Source: CADEED01 sp035701825 (GTDB taxonomy: Bacteria; Pseudomonadota; Gammaproteobacteria; Steroidobacterales; Steroidobacteraceae). From it: a stretch of DNA of 64,000 bases. The first letter of the stretch is position 1. Every line of letters starts with the position of its first letter. The position numbers and the translations under genes were made by a program. This document shows positions 53,460 to 62,698 of the stretch, piece by piece. Location of the stretch: assembly GCA_035701825.1 (NCBI GenBank), contig DASSRK010000051.1, positions 30,472-94,471 on the forward strand, written 5' to 3'. The notes beneath the pieces were generated by a model. That model saw only the letters and a program-made list of their open reading frames with translations. It searched no databases and was not told where the DNA came from.

Positions 53460-55376
53460 GTGGGCGGGACGGCGGAGCCGCTCGGCACGCTGCAGGTCGC
53501 GCTGGCGCATGCCGCGCGGCTGCTGCGGCGCGAGCCCGCGCTGGCCGCCGAGCAGGCCGCCGAGATCCTCAAGGTGCATCCCGACCAGCCCGAGGCGCTG
53601 ACGCTCTCGGGCCTGGCGCTCGGGCTGCTGGGGCAGGGCGAGGAGTCGATCGCGACTCTCCGCCGCGCGGTGCAGCTCAAGCCCGAGCAACCCGACGCCT
53701 GGCGCGCGCTCGGCGACCACTACAGCGCGCTCGAGATGCGCGAGGCGGCCGACGAAGCCTTCGCGCAGCACCTGCGCTACTCCGTCCACGACCCGAAGCT
53801 CATGAACGCCGCGCTCGCGCTGGCGCAGAACCGCATCCCGGAAGCCGAGGCCCTGCTGCGCGAACACATCCGGCGCTGGCCCACCGACGTGGTCGCGATC
53901 CGCATGCTGGCGGAAGTGGCGGCACGCATCGGCCGTCACCACGACGCCGAGACGCTGCTGGCGCGGTGCGTGGAACTCGCGCCCGGGTTCCGCATGGCGC
54001 GCCAGAACTACGCCATGGTGCTGCACCGGCAGAACAAGTGGACCGAGGCGCTCGCGGAGGTGAACTTCCTGCTGGAGGACGAGCCGTCCAACCCGGGCCT
54101 GCGCAATCTCAAGGCCACGGTGCACGGCCGCATCGGCGACTACGAGGAGTCGATCCGGCTGTATCGCGCGGTGCTGCGCGATTACCCGCGCCAGCCGAAG
54201 GTGTGGATGAGCCTGGGCCATGCGCTCAAGACCGCCAACCACAACGCCGAGGCGATCGAGGCGTACCGGCGCTGCATCGGGCTCGCGCCCGAGCTCGGCG
54301 AGGTGTGGTGGAGCCTCGCGAACCTCAAGACGTTCCGCTTCACGGCCGACGACGTGGCTGTCATGCGGGCGCAGCTGGCGCGCACCGATCTGGGCAACGA
54401 CGATCGCCTGCATTTCGATTTCGCGCTCGGCAAGGCGCTGGAGGACGCGGGCGACTACGCGGCCTCGTTCGAGCACTACTCGCGTGGCAACGCGCTGCGC
54501 CGCAAGCTGGTGCGCTACGACGCCGGCGAGAACGCGGCGCTGGTGGCGCGCTCGAAGCGGCTGTTCACGCGCGAGTTCTTCGCCGCGCGCCACGGCTGGG
54601 GCTGCGAGGCGCGCGATCCGATTTTCATCGTCGGGCTGCCGCGCTCGGGGTCCACGCTGGTCGAGCAGATCCTGGCGTCGCACTCCAGCGTCGAGGGCAC
54701 CCAGGAGCTGCCCGACATCACCATGCTCGCGCGCAGGGTGGGTGGGCGCACCTCGCGCGCCGAGGGCAACGCGTATCCGCGCGCACTGGAGAAGTACTCG
54801 GCCGGGGAACTGCGCGAGCTCGGGCAGCTTTACCTCGACCGGACGCGCATCCAGCGCAAGACCTCGCGGCCGCTGTTCATCGACAAGATGCCCAACAACT
54901 TCGCGCACACCGGGCTCATCCACCTGATCCTGCCGAACGCGAAGATCATCGACACGCGCCGCCAGCCGCTCGGCTGCTGCTTCTCCTGCTTCAAGCAGCA
55001 CTTCGCGCGCGGCCAGACTTTCACCTACGACCTCGACGAGATCGGGCGTTACTACGCCGACTACGTCGAGCTCATGGCGCATTTCGATGCGGTGTTGCCG
55101 GGCCGGGTGCATCGCGTGTTCTACGAGAAGATGGTCGACGACACCGAGGTGGAAGTGCGCCGGCTGCTCGATTACTGCGGCCTGCCCTTCGAGGACGGGG
55201 TGCTGCGCTTCCACGAGAACCGGCGCGCGGTGCGTACCGCAAGCTCCGAACAGGTGCGTCAGCCGATCTTTCGCGACGGTTTGGAGCAATGGCGCCACTA
55301 CGAACCCTGGCTCGACCCGCTCAAGAAGGCGCTCGGCCCGGTACTCGACCGCTACCCCGACGCGCCGCAGTTTTGA
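53460..55376 (+). CDS. TPR-sulfotransferase fusion
   Basis: A 638-residue protein. Residues about 5-370 are tetratricopeptide repeats (about eight, for example PEALTLSGLALGLLGQGEESIATLRRAVQLKP). Residues 385-638 are a sulfotransferase-3-like domain with the PAPS-binding loop IFIVGLPRSGSTLVEQIL near 391-398 and the later LFIDKMPNNFAHTGLIHLILPNAKIIDTRRQPLG. The start is GTG 53460. Such fusions probably sulfate a surface or secreted target brought by the TPR. It follows the peptidase by six bases. Confidence 0.9.
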   Translation: MGGTAEPLGTLQVALAHAARLLRREPALAAEQAAEILKVHPDQPEALTLSGLALGLLGQGEESIATLRRAVQLKPEQPDAWRALGDHYSALEMREAADEAFAQHLRYSVHDPKLMNAALALAQNRIPEAEALLREHIRRWPTDVVAIRMLAEVAARIGRHHDAETLLARCVELAPGFRMARQNYAMVLHRQNKWTEALAEVNFLLEDEPSNPGLRNLKATVHGRIGDYEESIRLYRAVLRDYPRQPKVWMSLGHALKTANHNAEAIEAYRRCIGLAPELGEVWWSLANLKTFRFTADDVAVMRAQLARTDLGNDDRLHFDFALGKALEDAGDYAASFEHYSRGNALRRKLVRYDAGENAALVARSKRLFTREFFAARHGWGCEARDPIFIVGLPRSGSTLVEQILASHSSVEGTQELPDITMLARRVGGRTSRAEGNAYPRALEKYSAGELRELGQLYLDRTRIQRKTSRPLFIDKMPNNFAHTGLIHLILPNAKIIDTRRQPLGCCFSCFKQHFARGQTFTYDLDEIGRYYADYVELMAHFDAVLPGRVHRVFYEKMVDDTEVEVRRLLDYCGLPFEDGVLRFHENRRAVRTASSEQVRQPIFRDGLEQWRHYEPWLDPLKKALGPVLDRYPDAPQF

Positions 55377-55453
55377 TTCTGTGTTGGCTGGCATACACTC
55401 GCCGCCACAAGCGGTGCCGAACAACGGCACCCACAACAAGACCGGGGTCTCAA

Positions 55454-57922
55454 ATGACACGCAGTATCCACAGCGTCCCTCAGCGTGATCTCTCCACCCT
55501 CGCGGCAGCCATCAAGCGCGCCCTGCCATACGCCGGTGCGATGCTCGCGGGCAGCAGCGTAGCCCAGGCACAACAATCGGAAGAGGCGGGACTCGAGACC
55601 GTCGTGGTCAGCGCGCAGAAGCGCTCCGAGAGCCTGCAGGACGTGCCGCTGTCGATCACCGCGATCGGCAACGAGCAGTTGGCCGAGCTCAAGGTCGATG
55701 ACTTCGGCGACTACGTGAAATTCCTGCCGAACGTCTCCTACCAAACCTTCGGCCCCGGCCTGTCGCGCCCCTACATGCGCGGCGTCGCCAGCGGCGAGAA
55801 CGCCAACCACTCGGGCCCGCTGCCCTCGGTGGGCGTGTACCTCGACGAGCAGCCCATCACCACCATCCAGGGCCCGCTCGACGTCCAGATCTACGACATC
55901 GCGCGCGTCGAAGTGCTGGCCGGCCCGCAGGGCACGCTGTACGGCGCGAGCTCGCAGGCGGGCACGATCCGCATCATCACCAACAAGCCCGATCCGAAGG
56001 AATTCCACTCCGGCTTCGAAGCCGGAGTGAGCACGCTCGATGGAGCGATGGGCTACCAGGGGCAGGGCTTCATCAACTTCCCGGTCAACGACAAGGCGGC
56101 CATCCGGCTCGTGGGTTGGTACAACCACATGCCGGGCTACATCGACAACGTGCAGTCGACGCGCGTCTTCCCGACCTCCGGCATCGCGGTCGACAACAAG
56201 CGCGTCGAAGCCAACTACAACGACTGGACCAAGCTCGGCGTGCGCGCCGCGCTCGGCATCGACATCAACGACTCCTGGACGATCACGCCCGGCATCATGG
56301 CGCAGCGGACCCACACCAATGGCACCTTCGGCTACGACCCGGGCATCGGTGACCTCAAGGTCTCGCACGCGCTGCCCGATACGTTCGAAGACGAGTGGAC
56401 GCAGGCCTCGCTCACCCTGCAGGGCAAGGTCGGCAACTGGGACATGACGTATGCCTATGCCTGGCTGCAGCGCAACGTCGACAGCGGCTCCGACTACTCC
56501 GATTACTCGTTCTTCTACGACGGGCCGTGCTGCCAGTACGGCGCGTACATGTACGACAACGATTACAACCTGATCGATCCGTCGCAGTTCATCGTCGGCA
56601 GCGACCAGTACACCAAGCAGAGCCACGAGCTGCGCTTCAGCTCGCCGTCGGAGAACCGCTGGCGCGTGACCGCGGGCGCGTTCTACCAGGACCAGGGCCA
56701 TTCGATCCGCCAGGATTACCAGGTCAAGAACCTGGTCGATTTCTTCGAGGTGCCGGGCAACACCGACACGCTGTGGCTCACCGACCAGCAGCGCACCGAC
56801 ATCGACAAGGCGCTGTTCGGCGAGCTGACCTTCGACATCACCGACAAGTTGTCGGTGACCGGCGGCGTGCGCTTCTTCGACTCGGAGAATTCGCTCAAGG
56901 GCTTCTTCGGCTACAGCGCGGTGTTCAGCGGCATGACCGGCGAGTCGCAATGCTTCGACCCGACGCCGTTCCGCCACGCGCCCTGCATCAACCTCGACAA
57001 GACGGTGAGCGAAGACGGCAACACCAAGCGCCTGAACTTCACCTACCACGCCACCGACGACGTGATGTTGTACGCCACCTGGTCGGAAGGCTTCAGGCCC
57101 GGCGGCATCAATCGTCGCGGCACGATCCCGCCCTACAAGGCGGACTTCCTCACCAACGTCGAACTCGGCTTCAAGACCACCTGGGCCAACAACCGCCTGC
57201 GCATCAACGGCGCGCTGTTCCAGGAAGACTGGGATGACTTCCAGTATTCGTTCCTCGGCCAGAACGGCCTCACCGAGATCCGCAATGCCGGCCAGGCGCG
57301 CATCAAGGGCTTCGAGACCGACATCGTGTGGGTGCCGATCGACGGCCTGACGATTTCCGCCGCGGCTTCCTGGCTCGAAGCCAAGACCACGGCCGACTAC
57401 TGCGGCGTGACGTTCACGGCCGACGACGTCGGCCCGGACGATCCGCGCGTCGGCGAGCCGGTCACGGATTGCGACGACCCGGATGCGCCGGCCAATACCA
57501 TCGTGCAGGCGCCGAAGGGCCAGGAACTGCCGGTGCAGCCGCGCTTCAAGGGCAATGCCGTGGTGCGCTACGAATTCCCGATGGGCTCGATGCGCGCGCA
57601 CATCCAGGGCGCGATGGTCACGCAGACCAGTGCCTGGTCGGACCTGCGCACCGCCGAGCGTGAACTGCTGGGCAAGCAGCCCGGCTACACCATCGGCGAC
57701 TTCGCCTTCGGCCTGTCCAACGACAGCTGGGGCATCGAGCTGTGGATCAAGAACGCGTCCGACCAGCGCGCGCTGATCTCGCGCTTCGCGCAGTGCTCGA
57801 CCTACAAGCCGCCGGTTGACGAGAACGACCCGTACAACACGACGCCGCTGTGCGGCCTGCAGCCGTACAACGTGACCAACACGCCCCGCCTGATGGGCCT
57901 CACGTTCTCGAAGAACTTCTGA
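55454..57922 (+). CDS. TonB-dependent receptor
   Basis: An 822-residue receptor with a signal peptide that is long and late (about 1-40, cleaved after VAQAQ), a TonB-box-like LETVVVSAQKR at 49-59, the plug (ITAIGNEQLAELKVDDFGDYVKFLPNVSYQ ... RVEVLAGPQGTLYGASSQAGTIRI) and a 22-strand-type barrel ending LTFSKNF. Cysteine pairs in extracellular-loop-like segments (GPCCQYG; YCGVTF ... TDCDD; CSTYKP ... LCGLQ) are notable. The upstream 77 bases hold no clear promoter. Substrate unknown; the adjacent peptidase and sulfotransferase may share a physiological theme. Confidence 0.92.
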   Translation: MTRSIHSVPQRDLSTLAAAIKRALPYAGAMLAGSSVAQAQQSEEAGLETVVVSAQKRSESLQDVPLSITAIGNEQLAELKVDDFGDYVKFLPNVSYQTFGPGLSRPYMRGVASGENANHSGPLPSVGVYLDEQPITTIQGPLDVQIYDIARVEVLAGPQGTLYGASSQAGTIRIITNKPDPKEFHSGFEAGVSTLDGAMGYQGQGFINFPVNDKAAIRLVGWYNHMPGYIDNVQSTRVFPTSGIAVDNKRVEANYNDWTKLGVRAALGIDINDSWTITPGIMAQRTHTNGTFGYDPGIGDLKVSHALPDTFEDEWTQASLTLQGKVGNWDMTYAYAWLQRNVDSGSDYSDYSFFYDGPCCQYGAYMYDNDYNLIDPSQFIVGSDQYTKQSHELRFSSPSENRWRVTAGAFYQDQGHSIRQDYQVKNLVDFFEVPGNTDTLWLTDQQRTDIDKALFGELTFDITDKLSVTGGVRFFDSENSLKGFFGYSAVFSGMTGESQCFDPTPFRHAPCINLDKTVSEDGNTKRLNFTYHATDDVMLYATWSEGFRPGGINRRGTIPPYKADFLTNVELGFKTTWANNRLRINGALFQEDWDDFQYSFLGQNGLTEIRNAGQARIKGFETDIVWVPIDGLTISAAASWLEAKTTADYCGVTFTADDVGPDDPRVGEPVTDCDDPDAPANTIVQAPKGQELPVQPRFKGNAVVRYEFPMGSMRAHIQGAMVTQTSAWSDLRTAERELLGKQPGYTIGDFAFGLSNDSWGIELWIKNASDQRALISRFAQCSTYKPPVDENDPYNTTPLCGLQPYNVTNTPRLMGLTFSKNF

Positions 57923-57932
57923 TGCTCGGCAC

Positions 57933-58415
57933 ATGAACACGGCTGCCGGGCAGGGACGCCCGCCATTTCCGCCCTTCACGCGCGAAACGGCCGCGGTGAA
58001 GGCGCGCGCCGCCGAAGACGCCTGGAACTCGCGCGATCCCGAGCGCGTGTCGCTGGCCTACACGGTCGACAGCGCGTGGCGCAATCGCGCCGAGTTCTTT
58101 TCCGGCCGTCCCGCCATCGTGGAGTTCCTGAAGCGCAAATGGGCGAAGGAACTCGACTACCGGCTCATCAAGGAAGTCTGGGCCTGCGAGGGCAATCGCA
58201 TCGCGGTGCGCTTCGCCTACGAGTGGCACGACGACTCCGGCCACTGGTTCCGTTCCTACGGCAACGAGAACTGGGAGTTCGACGAGCTCGGGCTCATGCG
58301 CCGGCGTCACGCCAGCATCAACGACGTGATCATCAGCGAAGCCGAGCGCAAGTTCCGCTGGCCGCTGGGGCGGCGGCCGGACGATCACCCGGGGCTGAGC
58401 GACCTCGGCCTCTGA
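57933..58415 (+). CDS. DUF1348/SnoaL-like protein
   Basis: A 160-residue NTF2-like protein. The DUF1348 signature is strong: FTRETAAVKARAAEDAWNSRDPERVSLAYT-DS-WRNRAEFFSGR, IVEFLKRKWAKELDYRLIKEVWA, RFAYEWHDDSG-WFRSYGNENWEFDE-GLMRRRHASINDV. Function unknown; the family tends to be a small ligand-binding or hydrolytic enzyme. Starts 11 bases after the receptor stop. Confidence 0.9.
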   Translation: MNTAAGQGRPPFPPFTRETAAVKARAAEDAWNSRDPERVSLAYTVDSAWRNRAEFFSGRPAIVEFLKRKWAKELDYRLIKEVWACEGNRIAVRFAYEWHDDSGHWFRSYGNENWEFDELGLMRRRHASINDVIISEAERKFRWPLGRRPDDHPGLSDLGL

Positions 58416-58433
58416 GCGGAGGACGGGAGCACA

Positions 58434-59282
58434 ATGAAGCGCCTGCTCGCGATCGTGCTGTTGGCCTGCTGTGCCGCAGCCGCGATGGCCGCGTCCATGT
58501 CGCGCGAGGAGTTCACGCGCCAGTTCGCCGCAGCGCTGCTCGAGGCGATGCCGGGCAGCAAGATCGAAGTCGTCAAGCCCCTGCAGTTGCGCAGCATCGA
58601 TGCGCAGGGCGTGCGCTCGACGTTCAATCTCGACAATGCCTACAACGACACGCTGCGCGATCCGGCCCAGGCCGACGCCATCATCGCAACCTATGTCGCC
58701 GGCCTGACCGAGGAGATCGGTGACGGGCCACTCAACCGCGACAACATCGTGCCCGTGATCAAGGACCGTTCGTTCCTGGACGAGATCAGGCGCGCCCACC
58801 GGGACCAGCCGGGCAGCGCGCCGATGGAAAATGTCTTCGACGTACTGAACGAAGACCTGGTCATCGTCTATGCCGAGGACACACCGCGGAACATCCGCTA
58901 CTTCCAGGCCGCCGACCTCGAGAAGGCCGGCATCAAGCGCGAGGACTTGCGCGAGCTCGCGATCTACAACCTGCAGCACATCCTGCCCGGGATCGAGCTG
59001 CACCAGGGCGAGCACGTATCGATGCTCGTGGCGGGCGCCGACTACGTGCCGAGCCTGTTGCTGGTCGAGTCGTTGTGGACCGGCGACCAGTTGAAGGTGG
59101 ACGGTGAATTCGTGGTCGCGGTGCCCACGCGCGAAGTGCTGCTGTTCACCGGCTCGAAGGATGCCGCGGGCGTCGCCGAAATCGCGCGCCTCGCCCGCGA
59201 GCAGCTGGCCGGAAGCTCGCACAGTCTCACGAGCCAGCTGTTCGTGTACCGCGACGGCAGGTTCCAGCGGTTCAAGCCGTAG
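58434..59282 (+). CDS. Exported DUF1444 (YtpQ-like) protein
   Basis: A 282-residue protein with a signal peptide (1-19, AMAA cleavage), unusual because the YtpQ family is generally cytoplasmic. Family blocks include FDVLNEDLVIVYAEDTPRNIRYF, AIYNLQHILPGIELHQGE, SLLLVESLW and VVAVPTREVLLFTGSKD. Function unknown. Its 3' end overlaps the sthA 3' end by 11 bases on the other strand. Confidence 0.82.
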   Translation: MKRLLAIVLLACCAAAAMAASMSREEFTRQFAAALLEAMPGSKIEVVKPLQLRSIDAQGVRSTFNLDNAYNDTLRDPAQADAIIATYVAGLTEEIGDGPLNRDNIVPVIKDRSFLDEIRRAHRDQPGSAPMENVFDVLNEDLVIVYAEDTPRNIRYFQAADLEKAGIKREDLRELAIYNLQHILPGIELHQGEHVSMLVAGADYVPSLLLVESLWTGDQLKVDGEFVVAVPTREVLLFTGSKDAAGVAEIARLAREQLAGSSHSLTSQLFVYRDGRFQRFKP

Positions 59283-60705
59283 CGGCCAATACCTCGTTGA
59301 TCGAAGTCGCGTTCGCCGCCCCACGCTGGCGCACGATGTCGCGCGCCGCCACGTGGTACGCCTCGGCCATGGTCGGGAAATTGAACACGTTGTCGACGTA
59401 GGCATCGACCTCGAGCTCGGCCGCGAGGCCGAGCTGGCAGATGTGCACCAGCTCGGTGGCGCCTTCGCCCGCGATCTGCACGCCGACCACGCGGCGGCCG
59501 GCCGGATCCGCGATGAGTTTCAGCAGCCCACGATGGTTGCCGTCGATGCGCCCGCGCGTGATGTCGGCGAAGCTCGCGCGGCCCACCAGCGCGCCGCCGA
59601 AGTGGCGCCGCGCACCGTGCTCGTCGAGCCCGACGGTGGCGATCTCGGGAATGGTGTAGACGCCCGAGGGCAGGCGCGACACGGGGTCCGAGGCCACCAG
59701 CAGCCCGAGCGCGTGGCTGGCCGCGCGCGAGCCTTGTTCCATGGAGACCGAGGCCAGCGACGGTGGGCCGATGACGTCGCCCGCGGCGTAGACGCCGCGC
59801 ACCGTGGTCATGAGGTCCTCGTCGACGCGCACGTAACCTTGCTCGGTCAATGCGATGCCCACGGGCGCGAGGTTCAGGCCGTCGACGTTGGCGCGGCGGC
59901 CGGTGGCCACCAGCACTTTGTCGCTGGTGAGGCTGCGGCCATCGGCGAAATCCGTGTGCACCTGCGAGACGCCATCGAAGCGCGTGCCGGTGGCGCGTAC
60001 GTTCGGCAGGTACTCGCCGCCGTTGCGCTGCAGCTCGTCGAGGTAGAACGCGGTCAGCTCGGGATCGAGGAACGACAGTGGCTGGTCGAGCTGGTCGGCC
60101 TGCGTGACCTGGCAGCCGAGCGCCGCGAACATGGCGGCGTACTCGCTGGCGATGATGCCGCCGCCGAGCACCACCAGGCTGCGCGGCAGGTAGGCCAGCG
60201 ACAGGATGGAGTCGCTGTCGAGCACGTGTTCGTGGTCGACGCGCAGGTGTCCCGGCTGCCAGGGACGCGAGCCGCTGGCGATGATGATGCGCGGCGCGAG
60301 CACCGCGAGGCGCGTGCCGTCGGTGTGCAGGATGCTGAGCTCGTGCGGCGCGTCCACGACCGCAGCGCAGGCCGCGAAGCTCGCGCGGCCGCGCAGCAGC
60401 TGGATGCCGTTGCGCTCGAGCTGCGCCGCCATGTAGGCGTCGTGCGCGGCGATGGTTTCGCCGGCGCCGTCGAGCAGGTAGCGGATGGGCGCGCCGGACA
60501 GGTCGACGCGGCTCACGCGCTGCCGCAGCGCGTGCTGGCGCAGCAGCTTGCTCGGGATGGTGCCGGTGTGCACGCAGGCGCCGCCCAGGTGGCGCTCGCG
60601 CTCGATCACGGCGACGCGCTTGCCGGCCTTGGTGGCATGGATCGCGGCCTGCTGTCCCGCGGGGCCCGAGCCGATGACCACGACGTCGAAGCTCAGCGGG
60701 CTCAC
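59272..60705 (-). CDS. sthA: Si-specific soluble NAD(P)+ transhydrogenase
   Basis: A 477-residue flavoprotein of the pyridine nucleotide-disulfide oxidoreductase fold. FAD motif GSGPAG at 12-17, then G-G-A-C44-VHTGT49-IPSK: the second redox cysteine of dihydrolipoamide dehydrogenases is replaced by threonine, the SthA hallmark. Second Rossmann LVVLGGGIIASEYAAMF and the C-terminal dimer domain with VHICQLGLA follow. SthA reoxidises NADPH with NAD+ in the cytoplasm. Its start overlaps the HDOD gene stop. Confidence 0.9.
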   Translation of the reverse strand: MSPLSFDVVVIGSGPAGQQAAIHATKAGKRVAVIERERHLGGACVHTGTIPSKLLRQHALRQRVSRVDLSGAPIRYLLDGAGETIAAHDAYMAAQLERNGIQLLRGRASFAACAAVVDAPHELSILHTDGTRLAVLAPRIIIASGSRPWQPGHLRVDHEHVLDSDSILSLAYLPRSLVVLGGGIIASEYAAMFAALGCQVTQADQLDQPLSFLDPELTAFYLDELQRNGGEYLPNVRATGTRFDGVSQVHTDFADGRSLTSDKVLVATGRRANVDGLNLAPVGIALTEQGYVRVDEDLMTTVRGVYAAGDVIGPPSLASVSMEQGSRAASHALGLLVASDPVSRLPSGVYTIPEIATVGLDEHGARRHFGGALVGRASFADITRGRIDGNHRGLLKLIADPAGRRVVGVQIAGEGATELVHICQLGLAAELEVDAYVDNVFNFPTMAEAYHVAARDIVRQRGAANATSINEVLAATA

Positions 60706-61586
60706 GAGTAGCTCTCCGCGGTCGCGGCGATGGCCGCGCGCTGCGCCATGATGGAGAAGAGCTCGTCGGGGTAGATCGACAGCTCGTCCATCCAGCGCGA
60801 TACCGGCCCGAGCATGGAGTCGGGAAGTTCACCGCCCGCGCCGGGCGTGCGCATCTCGTCGGAGATCTGCCGCGCGAGCGCGACTTCCATGACCTCGGTG
60901 CGCGACAACTCCGCGTCGGGCGGATTGCGCCAATGCGCGATGGAGGCGGCCACCGCCGGCGGCAGGCTCCACGCGATGCCCACATGCGTGCCGACGCGCG
61001 CTTCGTGGCGCGCGGCGAGCGACAGGATCTGGCCGGGCTCGGGATTCAGCCCATGCTTGATGGCGGCGGCGCCGGCGCGATTCAGGATCACCGCCATGCC
61101 GACCCGGTGCAGCAGGCCGCACAGGTAGGCGGACTCGACGTTGCGGCGCTTCAGGCGCGCGACTTCCTGCGCGAACAGCGCGACGGTCACCGACTCGCGC
61201 CACAGGTCGGCCATCTGGTGGCGGAAGAAAGTCGTGTTGAACACCTGGCCATGGATGGCCACGGCGAAGGCGATGTTGCGGATTTCGCGGATGCCGAGCC
61301 AGGCGATGGCCTGCGGCAGCGTGACCACGGGAGTACGGCGCGCGTACAGCGCCGAGTTCGCCACGCGCATGACCTGGCCGGCGAGCGACAGGTCGCGCTG
61401 GATGAGTTGCGCGAGCTGGGCGGCGCTGGCGTCCGCGGCCACGTCGCCGGCGACCTCGCCGCGCGTGAGTTTCATGATCTCGGCGGCGACCTGCGGCGGC
61501 GGCGGCAGCTCGAGGGAGTCCGTGGTGACGGACTCGTTCAACAGACGTTCGACCTGGTCGTTGGCGGATGACAGCGTTGCGTTCAT
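60702..61586 (-). CDS. HDOD-domain protein
   Basis: A 294-residue single-domain HDOD protein (LELPPPPQVAAEIMKLTRG, IQRDLSLAGQVMRVANSALYARRTPVVTLPQAIAWLGIREIRNIAFAVAI, AYLCGLLHRVGMAVIL with HD replaced by HR). The metal-binding HD dyad is therefore absent, as is usual for HDOD, and it should be a signalling scaffold rather than a phosphohydrolase. No GGDEF or response-regulator domain is attached. Its stop overlaps the sthA start by four bases. Confidence 0.9.
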   Translation of the reverse strand: MNATLSSANDQVERLLNESVTTDSLELPPPPQVAAEIMKLTRGEVAGDVAADASAAQLAQLIQRDLSLAGQVMRVANSALYARRTPVVTLPQAIAWLGIREIRNIAFAVAIHGQVFNTTFFRHQMADLWRESVTVALFAQEVARLKRRNVESAYLCGLLHRVGMAVILNRAGAAAIKHGLNPEPGQILSLAARHEARVGTHVGIAWSLPPAVAASIAHWRNPPDAELSRTEVMEVALARQISDEMRTPGAGGELPDSMLGPVSRWMDELSIYPDELFSIMAQRAAIAATAESYS

Positions 61587-61706
61587 GCGGGGTAAGCCCG
61601 GATTGACCCGCCCCGTTAACGGCCGGAACCGGCTTCACTTGAACGCGCCCCGGCGACCCCCGGATGCTCGAAGTCCTCTCGAGGAATCAACGGCTTGCAA
61701 AGCACC

Positions 61707-62111
61707 TCAGGCGTGCGGCGGAGGCCCACTCATATAAACGAGCTCCCAGGTGTGCCCGTCGGGGTCCTCGTAGCCATGCGCGTACATGAAACCGTGGTCC
61801 TGGGCCTGGCGCGGCACCTTGGCGCCGGCGGCGCACGCCTTCGCGACCAGTTCGTCCACCTGCGCCTTGCCGTCGCAGGAGACGCAGGTCAACACCTCGG
61901 TGGCCTTGCTGGTGTCGACGATGTCCTTGTTGGTGAAGCTCTTGAAGAACTTCTCCACCAGGAGCATCACGAACAGGTTCTCGCCGACGATCATGCAGGT
62001 GGCGTTCTCGTCGGTGAATTGTGGATTGAAGGTGTAACCGAGCTGCGTGTAGAAGGCGACCGAACGCTTCAGGTCCTTCACCGGCAGGTTCACGTAGATC
62101 TGGGAATGCAT
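61707..62111 (-). CDS. VOC-family (glyoxalase/bleomycin resistance-like) protein
   Basis: A 134-residue VOC fold (QIYVNLPVKDLKRSVAFYTQLGYTFNPQFTDENA ... MLLVEKFFKSFTNKDIVDTSKATEVLTCVS ... HGFMYAHGYEDPDGHTWELVYMSGPP). The metal-site residues are not obvious, as in many small VOC proteins of the 'PhnB/YCII neighbour' type. It follows the YCII gene by 26 bases and so sits in the ECF42 sigma operon. Confidence 0.9.
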   Translation of the reverse strand: MHSQIYVNLPVKDLKRSVAFYTQLGYTFNPQFTDENATCMIVGENLFVMLLVEKFFKSFTNKDIVDTSKATEVLTCVSCDGKAQVDELVAKACAAGAKVPRQAQDHGFMYAHGYEDPDGHTWELVYMSGPPPHA

Positions 62112-62137
62112 GGTGGTCTCGCGCCGTGGGTCTGAGA

Positions 62138-62509
62138 TCAGGGCGCCGCGCCGGCCGCGGCCACGCGCACCTGGTCGTCCACTACCAGCTCGCGCGTCGG
62201 GCGGATCTCGATGCTGCCGTACTTGGCCGGGGGGATCTTCGCGGCGATCTGGATGGCTTCGTTCAGGTCGCGCGCGTCGATCAGGTAGAAGCCGGCCAGC
62301 GCTTCCTTGGTCTCGGCGAACGGCCCGTCGGTGATCGAAGCCGCGCCATTGCGCACGCGCACGGTCGTCGCGGTGTGCACCGGGTGCAGCGGCGTGCCGT
62401 CGATCAGGTGGCCGCTGTCCTTGAGGGCGCCGGCGTAGGCGGCGCAGGCCGAATCCGGGCAGGCGCTCCACTTTTCGGCGGAGAGGTAAACCAGGCAGAG
62501 GTATTTCAC
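62138..62509 (-). CDS. DGPF/YCII-domain protein, ECF42 partner
   Basis: A 123-residue YCII-related protein with the diagnostic D61-G-P-F64 motif (ITDGPFAETKEALAGFYLIDARDLNEAI). DGPF proteins are the constant partners of ECF42 sigma factors, and the sigma gene is immediately upstream. GTG 62509 after GGAGCGA gives the normal N-terminus MKYLCLVY; the longer in-frame start at 62581 is rejected because it would include the candidate promoter. Confidence 0.92.
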   Translation of the reverse strand: MKYLCLVYLSAEKWSACPDSACAAYAGALKDSGHLIDGTPLHPVHTATTVRVRNGAASITDGPFAETKEALAGFYLIDARDLNEAIQIAAKIPPAKYGSIEIRPTRELVVDDQVRVAAAGAAP

Positions 62510-62553
62510 GATTCGCTCCTTGTGCGGGCCACACGGCGCCGGCTCATGAAGTG

Positions 62554-62580
62554 GTCGAACGGCAGACCGCAATTTCGACA
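62554..62580 (-). promoter_or_regulatory. Candidate ECF42 promoter (TGTCGA-N17-CGAC) of the YCII gene
   Basis: On the minus strand TGTCGA (plus 62575-62580) and CGAC (plus 62554-62557) are 17 bases apart, 45 bases before the GTG. The reported ECF42 consensus, as I remember it, is TGTCGA at -35 and CGA/TC at -10. The fit would make the YCII-VOC unit a target of the neighbouring sigma factor. Confidence 0.7.
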
Positions 62581-62615
62581 CCGGGTAGCAACGTTCCAGG
62601 CAACTGATCTGACGG

Positions 62616-62636
62616 ACACCGCCGCGTCGGCGGTGT
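62616..62636 (-). other. Hairpin between the sigma and YCII genes
   Basis: Perfect 9-bp stem acaccgccg / cggcggtgt with a 3-base loop, but no T-run on either strand. It could weakly terminate or protect the sigma-factor mRNA. Confidence 0.45.
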
Positions 62637-62698
62637 TGTCCTTCGTGGCGCGTAAGCGCCTGGGAATGGCCGGAGCATGCAATCCGGCAAACTCGGGC

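Noticed and set aside
52832..55453. In-frame upstream extension of the third TonB receptor across the peptidase and sulfotransferase genes
   Set aside because: The extension is another reading frame of two well-supported genes. The ATG at 55454 followed by the signal peptide is the real start.
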